Assembly (NCBI GenBank): GCA_001724265.1
Contig: MEDY01000017.1
Coordinates: 62,001 to 126,000, forward strand
Length of the DNA: 64,000 nt
Reading direction: 5' to 3'
Source of the DNA: Rhizaria sp. SCN 62-66
Lineage: Eukaryota > Rhizaria, unplaced
Positions within the stretch are counted from its first letter, which is position 1; every line of letters starts with the position of its first letter. The position numbers were made by a program, and so were the translations under genes. Under the pieces are notes generated by a model. It was not told where the DNA came from. It did not search any database and worked only from the letters and a program-made list of their open reading frames with translations. Shown in pieces: positions 1 through 11,376 of this stretch.

Positions 1-2
1 GT

Positions 3-2990
3 GAGAGTCGCGACCGCGTCGGCCTTGGCAGCGGCGGCAGCGGCGGCGGCGGCGGCGCCCGTGAGCGCTCCACGCGCGATCATCACTGGCACGGCCTCCT
101 CGGCGGCGGCGGCGGCGCGGCGCTTGTCGTCAAGCAGCGCCTGCGCCGCGCCGGCCTCGTTCTGCGCGCTGCTGGCGGCGCCGACGGTGCGACGCGCGTT
201 GCCAGTCGCGCTGGCGGCGCTGTTGGAGGCGGACTCATCAGCGGCGCGCTTCTGCTGGCGCGCGGCGGCGGCGCCGTCCTTGTCTTCGCCAAACGCGATC
301 GCGTCGGCGTCGTCGGCGTCGCCGTCACCGTCGCCGTCGTTCATGCTCTCGAGCATGGCCTTTGTCGTGGCGCGCTGCTTATCGGCCGCGCGCTGCATGA
401 ATGCCAGTGCCATCACGCCCTTGACCTTGGAGCCGTCGGCCGCGGTGACCGTGGCTTGCAGAGCGCTGCCCACGGTGGGGCGGCGCGGGGCACGGTCAGA
501 CATCGGCTGCTCACCGTCATCCATCGCATTGCCCTGACTAGCGTCAACGCCATACTCACGCTGGAGGGAAGCGAACCTGCGCTCGTCACGGGCGGCCTCT
601 TCGTCAGAGGAGAGCTCAGAGTCTGCACGGCGGTCACCGTCGGCGGCCGCGGCGTCGGCAGCGGCGTCGTCGTCGTCGCCGTCCTTGGCGCCTAGCTGGG
701 CCATCTTAGCGCGGAGTTCACGGGAAATCGCGATTTGATCCGCGATAGCCTTGCGGGCGATCTTGGCACCGTCAGATGACCGCGCGAGTTGGCGACGCGC
801 CCACTGCGACTTGGTGGCGTGTGCCAGTGTCGCGCGCTCCTTAGCGCGGTTCATCTCCTGCTTCAGACGCTCGATCTCGGCCATCGCGGGGTCGATCTCC
901 TCAAGCTCCTCAATCGAGAGCTGTTTCCGTTCGTTTTCCTTACGACGCAGCTTGCGTGTGCGCTTAGACTTGATCTTAGCGGCCTGCTTAAGTTTCTCCT
1001 CGTGGTAGAACATCACAGCGCGCATGCGGCGCATCTTGGCCTGGCGCTCAAGCGTCTCGTCTTCGGTGATCATGTTCTCCGCCAAGGTCTCACGCTCGCG
1101 GGCACGCATCGCCGTCTCTGACAGGCCGTATGTCTGCATCACAGACTCGAGATCGCGTTCAAGGTCAGACACGGGGTTGAACGACGCCTGCAGCGACGCC
1201 GACGTCGTGAAGCGCTTTTTGGGCTTGGACTGGGAGAAGACGAGACGAGTCGACTCGCGGTTCTTCTGCACCACCGCATCCCAGCGAGAGACCTCCTCCG
1301 CCGTGGCGTCGTGTGCGATCGCGCGCTCGAGGGCCTCCTGTTGCACGTCAGTCAACGGCGCCGCGAGGGTCTTGACTGCGTCGGAGCGGTTGAGCTTGCG
1401 GAGCTGCTTGGCAATGGTCTCGGCAGCGGCAGCAAGCTTTGACCCACTGGCACCGCGGAGATCGTCGTCGTCGGCGTCGGCGTCTTCGTCAAACGCGTCG
1501 TCGTCGTCGTTGTCGTCGTTCATGGCGTCGCCGCGGTCGGCGCGAGTGCGGGTGCGACCGGTGCCCGCGGCTTGGGAGAGAGTGGCGAGCAGAGCAGAGA
1601 CACTGAGCTTGCCACTAGCGGCGGCCTCAGCGTCCTCCTTGCTGGTAGCGCCGGCGCCGGCCTTGCCCTTCTCAGCAGCCTTGGCCTTGGCCTTGTCGCT
1701 GGCAAGCTTCTTACCCGCCTTGGTCGCGGCCGCGGCGGCCACAGCGGCCGCGGACCCGGCTTTCCCGTCGGTGATGTCAACGCCCATGCTCGCAAACAGC
1801 GCCGCGCCGCCATCGTCGTCGTCGCTGTCGCCGCCGCCGAGCCCGTCGTCAAAGGTCTTGACCGCGGCTGGCTTCATGGCGGGCACGGTGCCAAGCGCGT
1901 CTTCCTCGAGGAACTCACCGCGCTGCGCGCTGAGGGACACGAGCTCGCCGGCACGGCGGCCGACCCCGTGAAGCTTCTCCTGCTTGAGCGCCTCGACCTT
2001 CTTGTCCTGGGCTTCGAGGCCGGCGAGCATGGAGAGGAACTCGGACTGGGTCTTGCGCTGGGCGGCCGAGAGAGCGGACTGGTCGGTGGTGCCGTCAGCG
2101 GTGGCCAGGAGCAAGTCGAGGTCAGGCACCTCCGTGTCACTGTCACTGCCTTCGTCGTCAGCCTCAGCCTCATCCTCATCCTCATCCTCATCCCCATCCT
2201 CATCCTCGTCGTATTCGGCGTCCTCGTCCTCATCGTCAGCGTCAGAGTCGGCGTCCGCGTCGGCGTCAGCGGCGGAATCGTCCTCGTCGTCAGCCTCAGA
2301 GTCAGCCTCCGAGTCGGAGACCTCGGACTCAGAGGGAGTGGGGAGCTTCTTTGCAGCAGCCTTCTTGGCAGGGGCAACGGCAGCAGCGGCGGCCTTGGCG
2401 TCAGCAGCCCTCTTGGCGGCAGAAGCAGCGTCCTTTTTAGAAGCAGGCTTAGCAGCAGCAGGCTTCTTGGCGTCCTCATCATCGGACTCGATCATCTGGT
2501 CCAGATCCATGGTCGGGATGTCCTCATCAGAGTACTCGATGTTACCATCACTGTCTTCAATGCGGCCGTCGTCGCTGCTGTCTTCGTTCAACGACAGCGC
2601 AGCGGCGCCCTTGCCGTTCTTGGAGCTCTTGCCGGCCTTGGGGGCAGTCTTGGCGGCCTTGGCCTTGGCCTTCTGTTTTGCGCTCTGAGGCTTGCTCGCG
2701 AAGAGCTCGCCGAAGAGACGCTCGTCCTCAGAGTTGAACGCTTCGTCGTCGTCGATGTCTTCGTCGACGAACCCACGCGGGAGCTTCTTCTTGCCAGAAC
2801 CGCCGCCGTTGCCGTCGACGTTGTCATCGTCGTCGCCGTCGCTGTCGATGAAGTCGTCGCCCTTAGCCTTGGCGGGCTTCTTGGTCTTCGAAGCAGCGGC
2901 GGCGAGTTTGCTGTTGTCGGGCTGCTTGCCGGAGCCCTTGGCCTTCCTCGCCTCAAGACGCGCCTGGCGGCGGCCGCTGCGCAGAGACAT
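3..2990 (-). CDS. UTP14: UTP14-like U3 snoRNP/SSU processome protein (3' end cut by window edge)
   Basis: Nucleolar SSU-processome component needed for 18S rRNA maturation; in the known family it binds and activates the helicase Dhr1/DHX37. About 996 residues are visible from the ATG at 2988-2990, and the frame is still open at the left edge, so the C-terminus is missing. The N-terminal half is very acidic (Asp/Glu runs, roughly residues 210-290) and Lys/Ala rich. The diagnostic segment lies near residues 649-690, with the basic motif KIKSKRTRKLRRKE preceded by MRRMRAVMFYHEEKLKQ, matching the UTP14 core. It is already longer than yeast or human UTP14 (about 770-900 residues) because of low-complexity insertions. 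It is divergent from the next gene. The family call is firm; the C-terminus is not visible. Confidence 0.85.
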   Translation of the reverse strand, partial: MSLRSGRRQARLEARKAKGSGKQPDNSKLAAAASKTKKPAKAKGDDFIDSDGDDDDNVDGNGGGSGKKKLPRGFVDEDIDDDEAFNSEDERLFGELFASKPQSAKQKAKAKAAKTAPKAGKSSKNGKGAAALSLNEDSSDDGRIEDSDGNIEYSDEDIPTMDLDQMIESDDEDAKKPAAAKPASKKDAASAAKRAADAKAAAAAVAPAKKAAAKKLPTPSESEVSDSEADSEADDEDDSAADADADADSDADDEDEDAEYDEDEDGDEDEDEDEAEADDEGSDSDTEVPDLDLLLATADGTTDQSALSAAQRKTQSEFLSMLAGLEAQDKKVEALKQEKLHGVGRRAGELVSLSAQRGEFLEEDALGTVPAMKPAAVKTFDDGLGGGDSDDDDGGAALFASMGVDITDGKAGSAAAVAAAAATKAGKKLASDKAKAKAAEKGKAGAGATSKEDAEAAASGKLSVSALLATLSQAAGTGRTRTRADRGDAMNDDNDDDDAFDEDADADDDDLRGASGSKLAAAAETIAKQLRKLNRSDAVKTLAAPLTDVQQEALERAIAHDATAEEVSRWDAVVQKNRESTRLVFSQSKPKKRFTTSASLQASFNPVSDLERDLESVMQTYGLSETAMRARERETLAENMITEDETLERQAKMRRMRAVMFYHEEKLKQAAKIKSKRTRKLRRKENERKQLSIEELEEIDPAMAEIERLKQEMNRAKERATLAHATKSQWARRQLARSSDGAKIARKAIADQIAISRELRAKMAQLGAKDGDDDDAAADAAAADGDRRADSELSSDEEAARDERRFASLQREYGVDASQGNAMDDGEQPMSDRAPRRPTVGSALQATVTAADGSKVKGVMALAFMQRAADKQRATTKAMLESMNDGDGDGDADDADAIAFGEDKDGAAAARQQKRAADESASNSAASATGNARRTVGAASSAQNEAGAAQALLDDKRRAAAAAEEAVPVMIARGALTGAAAAAAAAAAKADAVATL

Positions 2991-3460
2991 TACACTGACT
3001 GGGGGAAACCGCGAGGGCGCGAGTAGTGTAACGCGGGGGCTCTATACGAGGCGCGCGGACAAGCACAAGTGAAGGGAAAGAGACGGGCGAGAGGGATTAG
3101 AGGGACGTCTTGGAAGGGGTAAATAGAAGGCAGTAAGAAAACAATAAACGATATAACTACAAAGACGTGCATTGTATCTTGTAAATTGTCTTAAATCGTT
3201 ATATAACGATGTGGTGTCGTGCTTGAGCGCTTCTGCGCAGCACCAAGCCGAGGTCTTCTTTTACGGGCGGACTGCGGCTACTTTTTCGCGAACCGCAAAC
3301 GTGACAGTCTGCAAGTCCGTCCTCTCAACAATTCTGACAGCCACGCTCTATACCCGAACTCGATGCATGCATAATTTATGCCATATCAATTTTGACTTCA
3401 TGTGTTTTCCACAATGCTAACAATTCGTTGCTTGACGGACCCCCTGATGATTTCCAGTCC
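2991..3460. promoter_or_regulatory. Divergent intergenic region between UTP14 and the orphan at 3461
   Basis: About 470 bases separate two genes transcribed away from each other, so both promoters must lie here. The sequence is much more AT-rich than the flanking coding DNA. I see no convincing TATA box or known motif. An in-frame ATG at 3392 could extend the right-hand gene, but the added residues do not look like a targeting peptide. Confidence 0.4.
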
Positions 3461-4798
3461 ATGCTTGCGCGACTCCAGAAGAGCTCCGCGCTGCTCCCGC
3501 GGCTCCTCCCCACGGTGGCACCAAGCCTCGCCGTGTCTTCCCTAGCTCTGACTGCTGCACCCATGCCAGCGCCATCTTTCTCTGGACTCCTGACTGGCGC
3601 CCGCGTGTTCTACACCAACAGCAGCTCGTCCGGCAGCAACTACGGCAACGGCAACACCAGCAGTGGTAGCAGCAACGGGCCTCGTCGTCCCAACGCTGGT
3701 CCCGGCGGCGGCCCCCGCCGTCCCCTCGGCGCCAGCCGCATGCCCCAGCCCGTCTCCCGACACCCCAGTCAGCAGCACCACGGCGGCGGCGGCGGCGGCT
3801 ATCAGCAGCAACAGCAGCAGCGCGGTTCGTCTGCGTCTCAGTCTGCGTCGTTCCCCGGAGTCGGCAGCCGCGAGCCCCCGCGGCCTTCCGCCGCCGGCGG
3901 CCGCTCTGGCGGCGTGGCGAACCCGCAGCTCGTGGAGCGCGACTACCGCGAGATGGGCCTGGACCTCACCCAATCTCTCCCTGCGAAGAAAGAGCTCGAC
4001 ATCGCGGCGCTGTTCGCGCGGTCTCGGCTGCACTCGTCGTTCGAGGCTCCTCCCGCGGAGGAGTCTTTCTTCGCGGACATGTCGGCGCACCGGCCGCTGT
4101 ACTTCGGTGGCACGCGTCGCTTGTTGGAACCCTCTGGCCGGCTGATCTCGTCGCACGCGATCTACATGGTGCGCACAGTGGACCCTGGTATCCTGGCGAT
4201 GGTTGACACGCTCACCACGCTCGACTACCAGACGAGCCAGGCGACGCAGCAGGTCACCACAGCGATTGTTGCCGCCGACGCGGACCGCGCTCACGTCGTC
4301 GATGTCAACGAAGAGACGGGGAAGATTAACTCCCGCACGATGATCCGGCTTAAGGGTGAGCCGTGGAAGTGGACCTCGGCCGTTTCCCTCAGTCAGATCG
4401 ACCGGGCCGCGATGGACGAGGCGGAGCAGCCCGCGGCCGATGCGGATCCGGAGGATTTGACCGTGGGGTCCGTCGTCGTCGCACGTTTCCGCTTCGGGAA
4501 GGCAAACCTGCTCGCGGAGAAGTTCCTGCTTGCGAACGGCGAGAAAGTGATGGGGATTGTCGATGACTTGAAGCTGATCAACGAGGCGACGTACGACGCC
4601 AAGGTGCGGGAGATGTTTGAGGCGAACCTGACTGAGGAGCAGCGCATGCAGCTTGAATTTGAGCGCAACTTTGATGAGAATATGACTCCGGAACAGATTG
4701 AGGAGAAGCTGCATGAGATGGGCATGACGGCGCCGGAGCACGAGCAGCGCGGGCCGAAGAAGCAGACCTGGGCACCGCGCAAGAATAAGGTGCTGTGA
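3461..4798 (+). CDS. Orphan protein, probable mitochondrial targeting peptide
   Basis: About 445 residues from the ATG at 3461; an upstream in-frame ATG at 3392 would add 23. I prefer 3461 because the protein then opens with MLARLQKSSALLPRLL, a basic, Ser/Leu-rich, acid-free stretch typical of mitochondrial presequences. Residues roughly 45-150 are low complexity (Ser, Gly, Pro, Gln, including short poly-Gly and poly-Gln). The remainder is a compact, conserved-looking domain of mixed helix and strand ending in an acidic/Gln helical tail and a basic C-terminus. I do not recognise the family. The gene ends in TGA. Mitochondrial location is an inference from the N-terminus alone. RNA binding or a ribosome-associated role would fit the charged tail, but nothing in the sequence proves it. 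Confidence 0.7.
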   Translation: MLARLQKSSALLPRLLPTVAPSLAVSSLALTAAPMPAPSFSGLLTGARVFYTNSSSSGSNYGNGNTSSGSSNGPRRPNAGPGGGPRRPLGASRMPQPVSRHPSQQHHGGGGGGYQQQQQQRGSSASQSASFPGVGSREPPRPSAAGGRSGGVANPQLVERDYREMGLDLTQSLPAKKELDIAALFARSRLHSSFEAPPAEESFFADMSAHRPLYFGGTRRLLEPSGRLISSHAIYMVRTVDPGILAMVDTLTTLDYQTSQATQQVTTAIVAADADRAHVVDVNEETGKINSRTMIRLKGEPWKWTSAVSLSQIDRAAMDEAEQPAADADPEDLTVGSVVVARFRFGKANLLAEKFLLANGEKVMGIVDDLKLINEATYDAKVREMFEANLTEEQRMQLEFERNFDENMTPEQIEEKLHEMGMTAPEHEQRGPKKQTWAPRKNKVL

Positions 4799-5516
4799 AG
4801 TGTGTGCGTGTGTGTGAAAAGAATGTTAGCAAACTTTTGTTAGCAAAGTTCGAACGAGAACCACAGCTTCAGCTGCAGCTTAGTTGTATTTATGCCGGCA
4901 TGGTCGAAGGCCGGAACAATAATAACATGATAGGGCCATATGCTCCCCTGATACAGAGTTAATACATACGTTTTATAGCCATATGTCTCAATTTCAAGTC
5001 ATACATGCATGGTTTGTTCACTCGCATCGCTTTGCTCACGGTCACGGTCAGCGTTGAGGCCCTTCCGCGGGTCACAAGTGCAAACTGACCTTTGACGGAT
5101 CAGTGCGGCGTACAACGACCAGCTGTGCGTTTAATATGCTGGGTCGTTAATTTTTTATGTGCCTTGCAAATTTTCTTCTGGTTTCTATTTCTTAATCTCT
5201 TCTATGCACCGAGAACAGTTTGGGATTCGGCCGACACCCGCATCATCGGGGCTTGGTCCCTGACCGCCTTGCATGTTCGTCTCTGCACAGCCTCTCACAT
5301 TCCAGGTGTTTGATTATTGAATTTATTTCCGTGCAGTTTGTGGTATCGGCGTTCCCGATTTTTCTTGCTTATTTCACACAGACTTGATTTGATCGCGCAT
5401 CAGGCCTGACAACCCAGCTTGGGCTCACCATCGCGCTCCGTGCTGCCTCGCTGCCTTTGCTCTGAGCTGCGCGCGCCGCCCCACCCGGCGTCGTTCTGAC
5501 GACCACATCCGTCGTT
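4799..5516. other. Intergenic region, 718 bases
   Basis: AT-rich spacer holding the 3' UTR of the orphan gene and the promoter/5' UTR of the giant membrane-protein gene, both on the plus strand. A GT-dinucleotide stretch follows the stop at 4798. No RNA gene or recognisable repeat is seen. Confidence 0.5.
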
Positions 5517-8500
5517 ATGTCCGACTCTGCCCACGCGGTCCCCGCGACCGCCACGGCAGCTGTTGCCGCGAAACCGCTGACAGCGCGCTCGCTCTCGTTC
5601 TCCCCCTCTGAGTCTGCCACCTCCGCCTCTGCAGCTGCCCACCACCCAGCTGCCGCGCCCTCGAACGCCGCGGTCGAGATCAAAGTCGGTCCGATGCTTG
5701 AGTCCGTTGCGGCGTCCCTCCCCGTTGCATACGTCCCGTTCCTGCCCGACTGGAAGGTGCTCAAAAAGGTCGTGAAAAAGCACGCGACCCGCTCGTCGTA
5801 CTCTGTGGCGCTCGAACACATCAATGCCGCGCTGCGCACCGCGGCCTCGTTCGCCGTGTTTGAGTTCCCGCGCATTACGGCCGCCGTCACGCTCGCCACG
5901 GGGCCCGCGCCGCCCTCGCAGGCTGATTTACAGGCTATTTGCGAGCCCGCGCTCATCTCACATGAACGCGCATTAGAGGCTCTCACATCCGCCGCTGCCG
6001 CCGCCGCTGCCTCCGCTGCCGCTGCCGCCGCCACCGCTGCTTCGGCCTCTGCTACTGTGAGCGCGGACTCAACCGTGCTGTCGCAGAGCTCGTCCCAGCT
6101 GCCCGCAGCCAGCACGGCGGCCGCCCCCAGTAGCGGCACGCTCTCGCTTGCAGTGCCAGGCTCCGGCTCCCCGACCTCATCGCTGCACGCCGCCACCGCC
6201 GCGGGTGCCGCCGCTGCTGCTGCTGAGCCCATGGGCGCGGTTAACAGCAGTCGCAGCGGCAGCGACGCGAACACGCCCCCACTCTCCCGCCCCGCTTCTT
6301 CCCCTTCCCCCGCCACCGCCACCACCGCCAACAACAACAACAACAACAACAATGGTCTTGCGCGGGTACACACGCCCCCGCGTGTCGCTGCCACCGGCAC
6401 CGGCACCGGCGCTGGCGCGGGCGCGTCTGCGGTTTCCGCGGCTGCCGCGTCGCCCCTGCTTTCGCTGTCCACCCCGGCTCTGGCCGCCCTCGTCGACGCC
6501 AGCGTCGGCGCTCACTCGCGCTGCCTCGCCTTCGCCTCGCTCCTCACCGCGACCACGGTCTCGCTCTCCCGCGCGCTGGCCCAGCTCGGACACGGGCTGG
6601 CCGCGGAGGGCGACGCGGCGGAGGCGGATGCGTTGGTGCGGGCGGGGTGGGACGCGCTGCCGGCCGCGGCCGACCTCGAGGCCGCCGTTGCCTCTCTCCA
6701 GCAGCAGCAGCAGCAGCAGCAAAAGGGTGGGAGGAGCACGCCTGGAGGCACGCACGCTGTCCGCGTCGGGTCTTTGCCGCCCACACCGCTGCCTCCCGCT
6801 CGCTCACAGTCTCAGCCGTACTCGCGCTCGCACGCGCAGCCTCTGACTGGCGAAGAGGACGACTCCACAGCTTCTGCTGTGACCAATCCGACCGCGGCTG
6901 CGCCCGTGACCGCGATGACCGACGCTGACCACCAGAGGCACCGCGACCCTTTCTCCCGCTTGCACACTCTCCTCGCGCCGCACGCGCGCGCTGCCCTGCG
7001 CTGCGCTGATTTGCACCGGCTCGAACTGCAGTTTCGCTCCAGCCGGTCTGCTGCCGCCGCCGCTGGGCCAGCGCCTTTGCTTCCGCCCTCCGCCGCCTCC
7101 TCTGCCGCCGCCGCCGCTTCCGCCGCCTCTGCTTCTAATAGTGGCGCCAGCGCCAATGGTGCGACTGCAGGGGGGACGCCGGTGTCCGGCACCACGTCGC
7201 CGTCGTCGCTGTCAGCCGGCGGCGACCGGGACTCCCCTGGCCATGCTCTAGCGAGCAACAGCGCCCGCGGCGGCAGCGCTGGCACGGGCACTGGCACAGA
7301 GTCTCCCTCCGCCGCCGCCGCTGCCGTCGTCCGCGGGCCGAGTCAGGGCCCCGCACCGGTGACGACGCTGTCGGTGCTGCGGCTGTCTAACGCCGCCGCC
7401 GCGGTGGACCGCACACACCGCGAGATGGAGCTCACGGCGGCCGCGGTGGAGGCAGCGCTCCTGTGTTCGCCCGTCCTCCCGCTCCCGGGCGCCAATACTG
7501 CTGTTGGCGCTGTCGTGACGCCGGGGAGCCTCGTCAACAACGGCGGGGGGCTCAACAGCGACGGCGCGGGTTTCAACGCTGCCTTGACGCCGCACACTGG
7601 CGCCGCGACTACGACTGCGCCTCAGGGCGCGGGCGATGTGTCGGAAGACAGTGCCGGGGAGAGCAGCGACGGCGGTGGCGATAGTGACGGCGGGGACAAG
7701 GCGGGGAAGAAAGGGAAGAAAAAGGAAAAGAAAAAGGAAAAGAAAGCCGCCAAGAAGGCCGCTAAAGCCGCCGCCGCCGCTGCTGCCGCTGCTGCCGCCG
7801 CTACCGCTGCTGCTGGTGCGGGTGTAAGCGGTAGAGCGGATGTTGCTGTGGACGTTGATCGTGACGGTGTGGGTACCAGAGACCGTGTTGCACACAGCTT
7901 CTCGGAGACCGAGTCCTCGATCACCACCGCCGCTGACTCACTCTCCTCAGATTCTTCCTATGCTGCTGCTGCGGCGGCGGCGGCGGGGGCATCGGCGTCG
8001 ATGGCCACCCTGGTGTCGCCTGCAGAGTCGTTCGCGTCCCCTGCCCCCGCCTCGTTACTATCGGCCTCCGCCGCGACCACCGCGGCGGCCCCCGTTGCCA
8101 CGGACGGCACTGGCACTGGCAGCGACGGCGACATTGCTGTTGCTGCTGCTGATGTCGATGCCGATGCCGATGGTGACGTGAGTGAGGCTGAGGAGACTCC
8201 GGAGGAGCGGGCCGCACGCAAAGCCGCTAAACAGGCGAAGAAGGCAGCCAAGCAAGCTGCGAAGGAGGCTGAGAAGGCTGAGAAGAAGAAGGCCAAGGCT
8301 GCCGCCGCCGCCGCCGCAGCCGCCGCTGCCAATGCGACTGCAACTGAAGAGGAGGAAAGTCCTGCAAGCGGCGAACTGACTGGCGCTGAGACCGAGGCTG
8401 CGAACGTCGCCGCTGTCGCTGCTGCCGCTGCTGTGGCTTCAGTTCTAGGCGACTCTTTGACTCGCACCGCTGGCACCGCTGCTTCTCTGCCTGCTGGTGC

Positions 8501-11316
8501 TGCTTCGGCCGGACAGGAAGAGAGTGAGGATGAGGTTGACGGCGGGGGTGACGACGATGGTAAGAAGAAGAAGAAAAAGAACAAGGACAAGAAGGACAAA
8601 GAGAAGAAAAAGGACAAGAAGAAGAACAAAGACAAGGACCGTGACAGCAGCAGCGACGACGACTCTGCGTCACAAACTTCCTCCGATTCCGTCGCTGATG
8701 CTACCGCTGTCAGTGGCCGTCGTGGTGATGCAGTATCTGGCGCCCCGTTGTCTGCGCCCAGTGTCTCCGGTCCCGTTCGTCCAGCGCGTCTTCAATCCAC
8801 CGCCTCGAATGCGGCGAATAATGTGGTGACTGACGAGCGCGCGCCTCTGCTGCGTGGGTCCGCGTCCTCTCTCTCGCTGTCACGCCGTGTGCCCGCGGCG
8901 AACGGCGGTGTCGGCGCCGGCGCAGGCGGTGGCTACGGGAGCAGCAGTCCTGACGACAGCGCGCTACATGACTCGCACGACCACCTCCACGACCTCCACC
9001 ATCACGACGACGACGATGACGACGGTGGGCTCGCGGCACACAGGCTCGGTTTGACTGGCGGTGCGGTGGTAGCGTCGCGTTCAGCCCGCGCCTCGCCGCT
9101 GCTTGCGCCCGGCAGCAACCGCGCCCGCCACGGGCCCGGCGTTCCCATGGCCTCCTCCACCGTTTCAGCCTACGCAGGCAGTGCGGCGCGCGCGGCGCTG
9201 GCGGGCACCAACGCGTGCGCCGCCGCGGCCGCGGGCCCCACGCGCTCGCTGGCGGCGATGACGTCCGCGGCCGTGACGTCCTCCTACGCGCGCGTGCGCA
9301 GTCTGCTGTCCGGCCCGCGGCTGTGGTTCCTGGTGCCGAATCTCGAGCACATGGCGCTGCAGACTGGGACGTCGTTCTCCGACCTGGCGTCGCGCGAGTC
9401 GGATATCGTCTTCGCTCTGTCCTCCTACGCCTCGCCGCTGACTCTCCTGGTCGCACAGGCCGCGGCGTTCCTCTGCGCTCTCAACGTCTTCGCTCTCCTC
9501 CCGTCCGCGGCGTTCGACGCCGTGGAGCGCGGGGCGGACCCTTTTTTCGGTCCTGTCGCCATCGCGCTGCTCTTCGCCGCGGCCGCGGCGGCGGTGCCTG
9601 CGACGCTCGCGGGCCTCGCGAAGGTCGGATACCGCGCCACGCTGCTCGCCGCGTGCGCTGTGGCGCTGCTGGCCAACGTGCTCTTCGTCGCCACGTCCGC
9701 CTCGGCAGTCACCGCAGCGGCCGAGTTCGAGGCTGACTTACTCACAACCTCCGCCGCCGCCGCTGCTGCGCCGCCTGTTGTGGAGCCGTCTGCAATGGCG
9801 CTGCCGCTTATGCTCACCGCGCTCGCTCTGCTAGGCCTGGCCTCCGGCGCGCTGCCACTGCTAGCGCACCGGTTGACCGTCGACCACCTACCGATCCACA
9901 CGCGCGGTGGCAAGGCTGTAGCGCTACAGCTGCTGCGGCGCGTGGCGCTGGCTGCGGCGCCCGTGCTGCTGGCCGTGCTGCTCATCACGCAGTGGGGCGT
10001 TGCGGGCGCGGGCGTCGAGGGCGCCATCACGCCTGCGGTCGCGCTGCCCGCCGCCGCCGCCGCCGCTACTGCGTCGCTCGCTGCGGGCGGAGCCGCGACG
10101 GTCGGCTCGGCGGTCACCAGTGTGGGCAGCGCGGTGCAGGGCGCGGTGTCGGGGCTGGAGCACGCGCTCATGCCGCCGCCGCCGGGGCTGACTGCGCCTG
10201 CTGCCGCTGCTGCTGCGCCTGCTGTCGATGCGGCGGCGGCGACGGTGACGGCTGCGGCGGTACTGACCGGCTCTGGCCCCGTGGCCGCAGCTTCTGTGGC
10301 GACGACGGCCGCGCCGGTGATGCTGGGCGGCGGCGGCGCGCTGAGCTGCGCGCTCATGGCGTTGCTGTGGCTGATTCTGCTGCTGGTGAGCGCATTTGCG
10401 TTCACGGAGCCCCCCGAGCAGGCGACTGGCGCTGAGGCCGCGCGGCTGCTGCTGTTGCCGGGCGCGGGGTCGCTCGGCGGCCGCGGCGGCGCCAGTGACG
10501 ACGGCGACAGCGGCGACGATAAGAAGGGCAAGAAGAAGCTTAAGAAGAAGAAGGAGAAGGAAGAGAAGAAGAAGCGCAAGCAAGAGGAGAAGCGCCGCCA
10601 GCAGCTCGAGCTTGAGCAACAACAACAACAGCAGCATGCGGCCAAGAGCGGCAAGGGTAAGGCTGATGCGGTGGATGCTTATGACGCGGACGCGGACCGT
10701 GACATTGAGGCCGGTTTGCCGTCGCGCACCGCCACCAGCACCACCGCCGCGCCCGCAGGCCACTCGAGCGACAGTGACAGCGACGACGACAATGATCACA
10801 ACACTCCTCTCGCGGTCGCCGGCTGTGCCGTCGAAGGACGGAACCAGGCAGGCGGCGAGCGGCGCCGCAGCAGCGCTAGCGGCAGCGGCAACACCGCTGC
10901 CACCGCGCCCGCTGCCATCACCACCACTGCGGCCGCGAACGGCAACGGCAATGGTGCGCACGGTGGGGGCGGCCGCGCCGGCACGCCTGTCGTGGGCGTC
11001 GATTCCCCGCTGGCGCCTCACGGACTCCCCAGTCTGCTCTACGGGGTGCGCGCGGCCGACATGCCGCTGTCGATCGCGCCCACGGGCTCCGTCGCCGGCG
11101 ACATTGCCCACGGCGGCGGTCGCTACGGTGCGTTGTCTGCCGCGTCATCGCACCAGTCATCGGCGCACTCGTCTGCGCATTCGTCGACGCACCCCGCGGC
11201 GGCCACGGCGGCGGCGGCGAGCGGCACCGTGCTGCTGTTGGGCAAGGACAGCAACTCGAACGCGCCGACGCACGCGCCCGGCGCGCCGCTGCTCATGTCC
11301 AGCGCTGTCATCACCG

Positions 11317-11376
<60 letters not shown>

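Noticed and set aside
3542-4741. 399-codon minus-strand frame opposite the orphan at 3461
   Set aside because: Arg/Leu/His-rich complement of a frame with better composition, targeting peptide and stop context.
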